Shown here: positions 62,029-64,000 of the stretch, piece after piece
Position numbering within the stretch: position 1 is the stretch's first letter
Layout of the letters: every line of letters starts with the position of its first letter
Assembly (NCBI GenBank): GCA_029721515.1
Contig: CM056563.1
Location: forward strand, 19,969,954 to 20,033,953
DNA: 64,000 nt
Reading direction: 5' to 3'
DNA from: Synanceia verrucosa
Lineage: Eukaryota > Chordata > Actinopteri > Perciformes > Synanceiidae
The notes under the pieces: model-generated
What the model saw: the letters and a program-made list of their open reading frames with translations, nothing else
The model's database searches: none
What the model was told of the DNA's origin: nothing
Translations under genes and position numbers: made by a program

Positions 62029-64000
62029 GACATTTTAATTTTTTGACATTTTTGGACTTTTTCGACATACTATAGTATGACTTTTTTTTAGTAGGTATTT
62101 TTGACATACTATAATTTGGCTTTTTTTTTTACAACATTTAACAACAAATTATGTTATCAATCCATTCAACAGACCATAATAAATCATTTTATCACTTTTT
62201 AGAAATTTAAAGTTTTTGACATTTTGGACTTTTTGACATACTATAGTATGACTTTTTTAGTAGGTATTTTTGACATACTATAATTTGGCTTTTTACAACA
62301 TTTAACAACAAATTATGTTATCAATCCATTAAACAGACCATAATAAATCATTTTATCACTTTTTAGACATTTTAAGTTTTTGACATTTTTGGACTTTTTC
62401 GACATACTATAGTATGACTTCTTTTTAGTAGGTATTTTTGACATACTATAATTTGGCTTTTTTTACAACATTTAACAACAAATTATGTTATCAATCCTTT
62501 CCACATGCCATAATAAGGCATTTTTATCACTTTTTAGACATTTTAATTTTTTGACATTTTTGGACTTTTTCGACATACTATAGTATGACTTTTTTTAGTA
62601 GGTATTTTTGACATACTATAATTTGGCTTTTTTACAACATTTAACCACAAATTATGCTATCAATCCATTCAACATACTATAACAAGGCATTTTTATCACT
62701 TTTTAGACATTTTAATTTTCGACGTTTTTGGACTTTTTCGACATACTATAGTATGACTTTTTTATAGTAGGTATTTCTTGACGTACTACAATTTGGGTTT
62801 TCTACAACATTTAAACACAAATGATGCTATAAATCCTTTCAACATGCCATAATAAGGCATTTTTATCACTTTTTAGACATTTTAATTTTTTGGCATTTTT
62901 CGACTTTTTCGACATACTATAGTATGACTTTTTTTAGTAGGTATTTTTGACATACTATAATTTGGCTTTTTTACAACATTTAACCACAAATTATGCTATC
63001 AATCCATTCAACATACCATAACAAGGCATTTTTATCACTTTTTAGACATTTTAATTTTTTACATTTTTGGACTTTTTCAACATACTATAGTATGACTTTT
63101 TTTAGTGTATTTCTTGACGTACTACAATTTGGCTTTTTTACCACATTTAACAACAAATTATGTTATCAATCCTTTCAACATACCATAACAAGGCATTTTT
63201 ATCACTTTTTAGACGTTTTAATTTTTTGACATTTTTGGACTTTTTCGACATACTATAGTATGACTTTTTTTAGTAGGTATTTCTTGACGTACTACAATTT
63301 GGCTTTTTTACAACATTTAAACACAAATTATGTTATCAATCCATTCAACATACCATAACAAGGCATTTTTATCATTTTTTAGACATTTTAATTTTTTGAC
63401 ATTTTTGGACTTTTTCGACTTACTATAGTATGACTTTTTTTTAGTAGGTATTTTTGACATACTATAATTTGGCTTTTTTTACAACATTTAACAACAAATT
63501 ATGTTATCAATCCATTAAACAGACCATAATAAATCATTTTATCACTTTTTAGAAATTTAAAGTTTTTGACATTTTTGGACTTTTTCGACACACTATAATA
63601 TGACTTTTTTTTAGTAGGTATTTCTTGACATACTACAATTTGGCTTTTCTACAACATTTAAACATAAATTATGCTCTAAATCCATTCAACATGCCATAAT
63701 AAGGCATTTTTATCACTTTTTAGACGTTTTAATTTTTTGACATTTTGGACTTTTTCGACATACTATAGTATGACTTTTTTAGTAGGTATTTTTGACATAC
63801 TATAATTTGGCTTTTTTTTACAACATTTAACAACAAATTATGTTATCAATCCATTCAACATGCCATAATAAGGTATTTTTATCACTTTTTAATGATTTTA
63901 ATTTTTTGACATTTTTGGACTTTTTCGACATACTATAGTATGACTTTTTTTAGTAGGTATTTTTGACATACTATAATTTGGCATTTCTACAACATTTAAA

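Larger units (their letters stand above)
55109..64000 (+). repeat. AT-rich satellite array, about 52 monomers of about 169 bp
   Basis: A head-to-tail array running off the right edge. The landmark cgacatactatagtatgac recurs every 168-171 bp (for example 56821, 56991, 57161, 57332, 57502). Each monomer has, in order: the palindrome catactatagtatg, a T run, agtaggtatttttgacatactataatttggc, acaacattta, aattatgttatcaatccattcaacat(a/g)ccataa, ggcatttttatcactttttagacattttaat and gacatttttggactttttc. The left five or six units are more diverged than the interior. No gene is present; occasional open frames are translations of the repeat. Confidence 0.97.

Noticed and set aside
55109..64000. CRISPR-like array
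   Set aside because: Monomers are contiguous with no unique spacers, and the context is a vertebrate genome; it is a satellite.

Overview
This is vertebrate nuclear DNA, almost certainly from a spiny-rayed (acanthomorph) teleost fish. Four genes with GT-AG introns encode proteins close to known vertebrate families. The introns and spacers carry fish-type repeats: an L2/Maui-like LINE, a tRNA-derived SINE, piggyBac-like and hAT-like miniature elements, and the GCTAAGCTAAC-type element. The species cannot be named from the sequence. Three genes (stac2, adam11, p3h4) have human counterparts on 17q12-q21 (from memory), so this looks like a conserved linkage group. No operon logic applies.

Layout. 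1-4,720: last three coding exons and long 3' UTR of stac2 (+). 4,720-18,340: gene-free spacer with several mobile-element relics and a 37-bp minisatellite. 18,345-21,034: a nine-finger TFIIIA/p43-type 5S-RNA-binding protein gene (-), complete in nine exons (374 aa). 21,035-24,148: spacer ending in a GC/CpG-rich promoter region. 24,149-43,259: complete adam11 (+), 26 coding exons, 781 aa, a catalytically dead ADAM; its 3' UTR probably runs to about 45,130. 45,365-50,164: complete p3h4 (-), seven exons, 426 aa, convergent with adam11. 50,165-52,400: gene-poor spacer. 52,400-64,000: very AT-rich tandem repeats, beginning as degenerate copies in one orientation and then, from about 55,110 to the window end, about 52 copies of a roughly 169-bp monomer in the opposite orientation.

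Functions. Stac2 is a cytoplasmic adaptor of voltage-gated calcium channels. Adam11 is a neuronal non-proteolytic adhesion receptor. P3h4 is an ER collagen-modification scaffold. The zinc-finger protein binds 5S RNA/DNA. They share position, not a pathway.

Most notable items: the 169-bp satellite with block duplications and an orientation switch; a perfect 59-bp-arm hairpin in adam11 intron 2; an intron of adam11 whose retention would give a secreted ectodomain; a threefold E-x-N-L-x-x-L-F motif at the C terminus of the TFIIIA-like protein; and a three-copy TTAA-flanked miniature transposon family.
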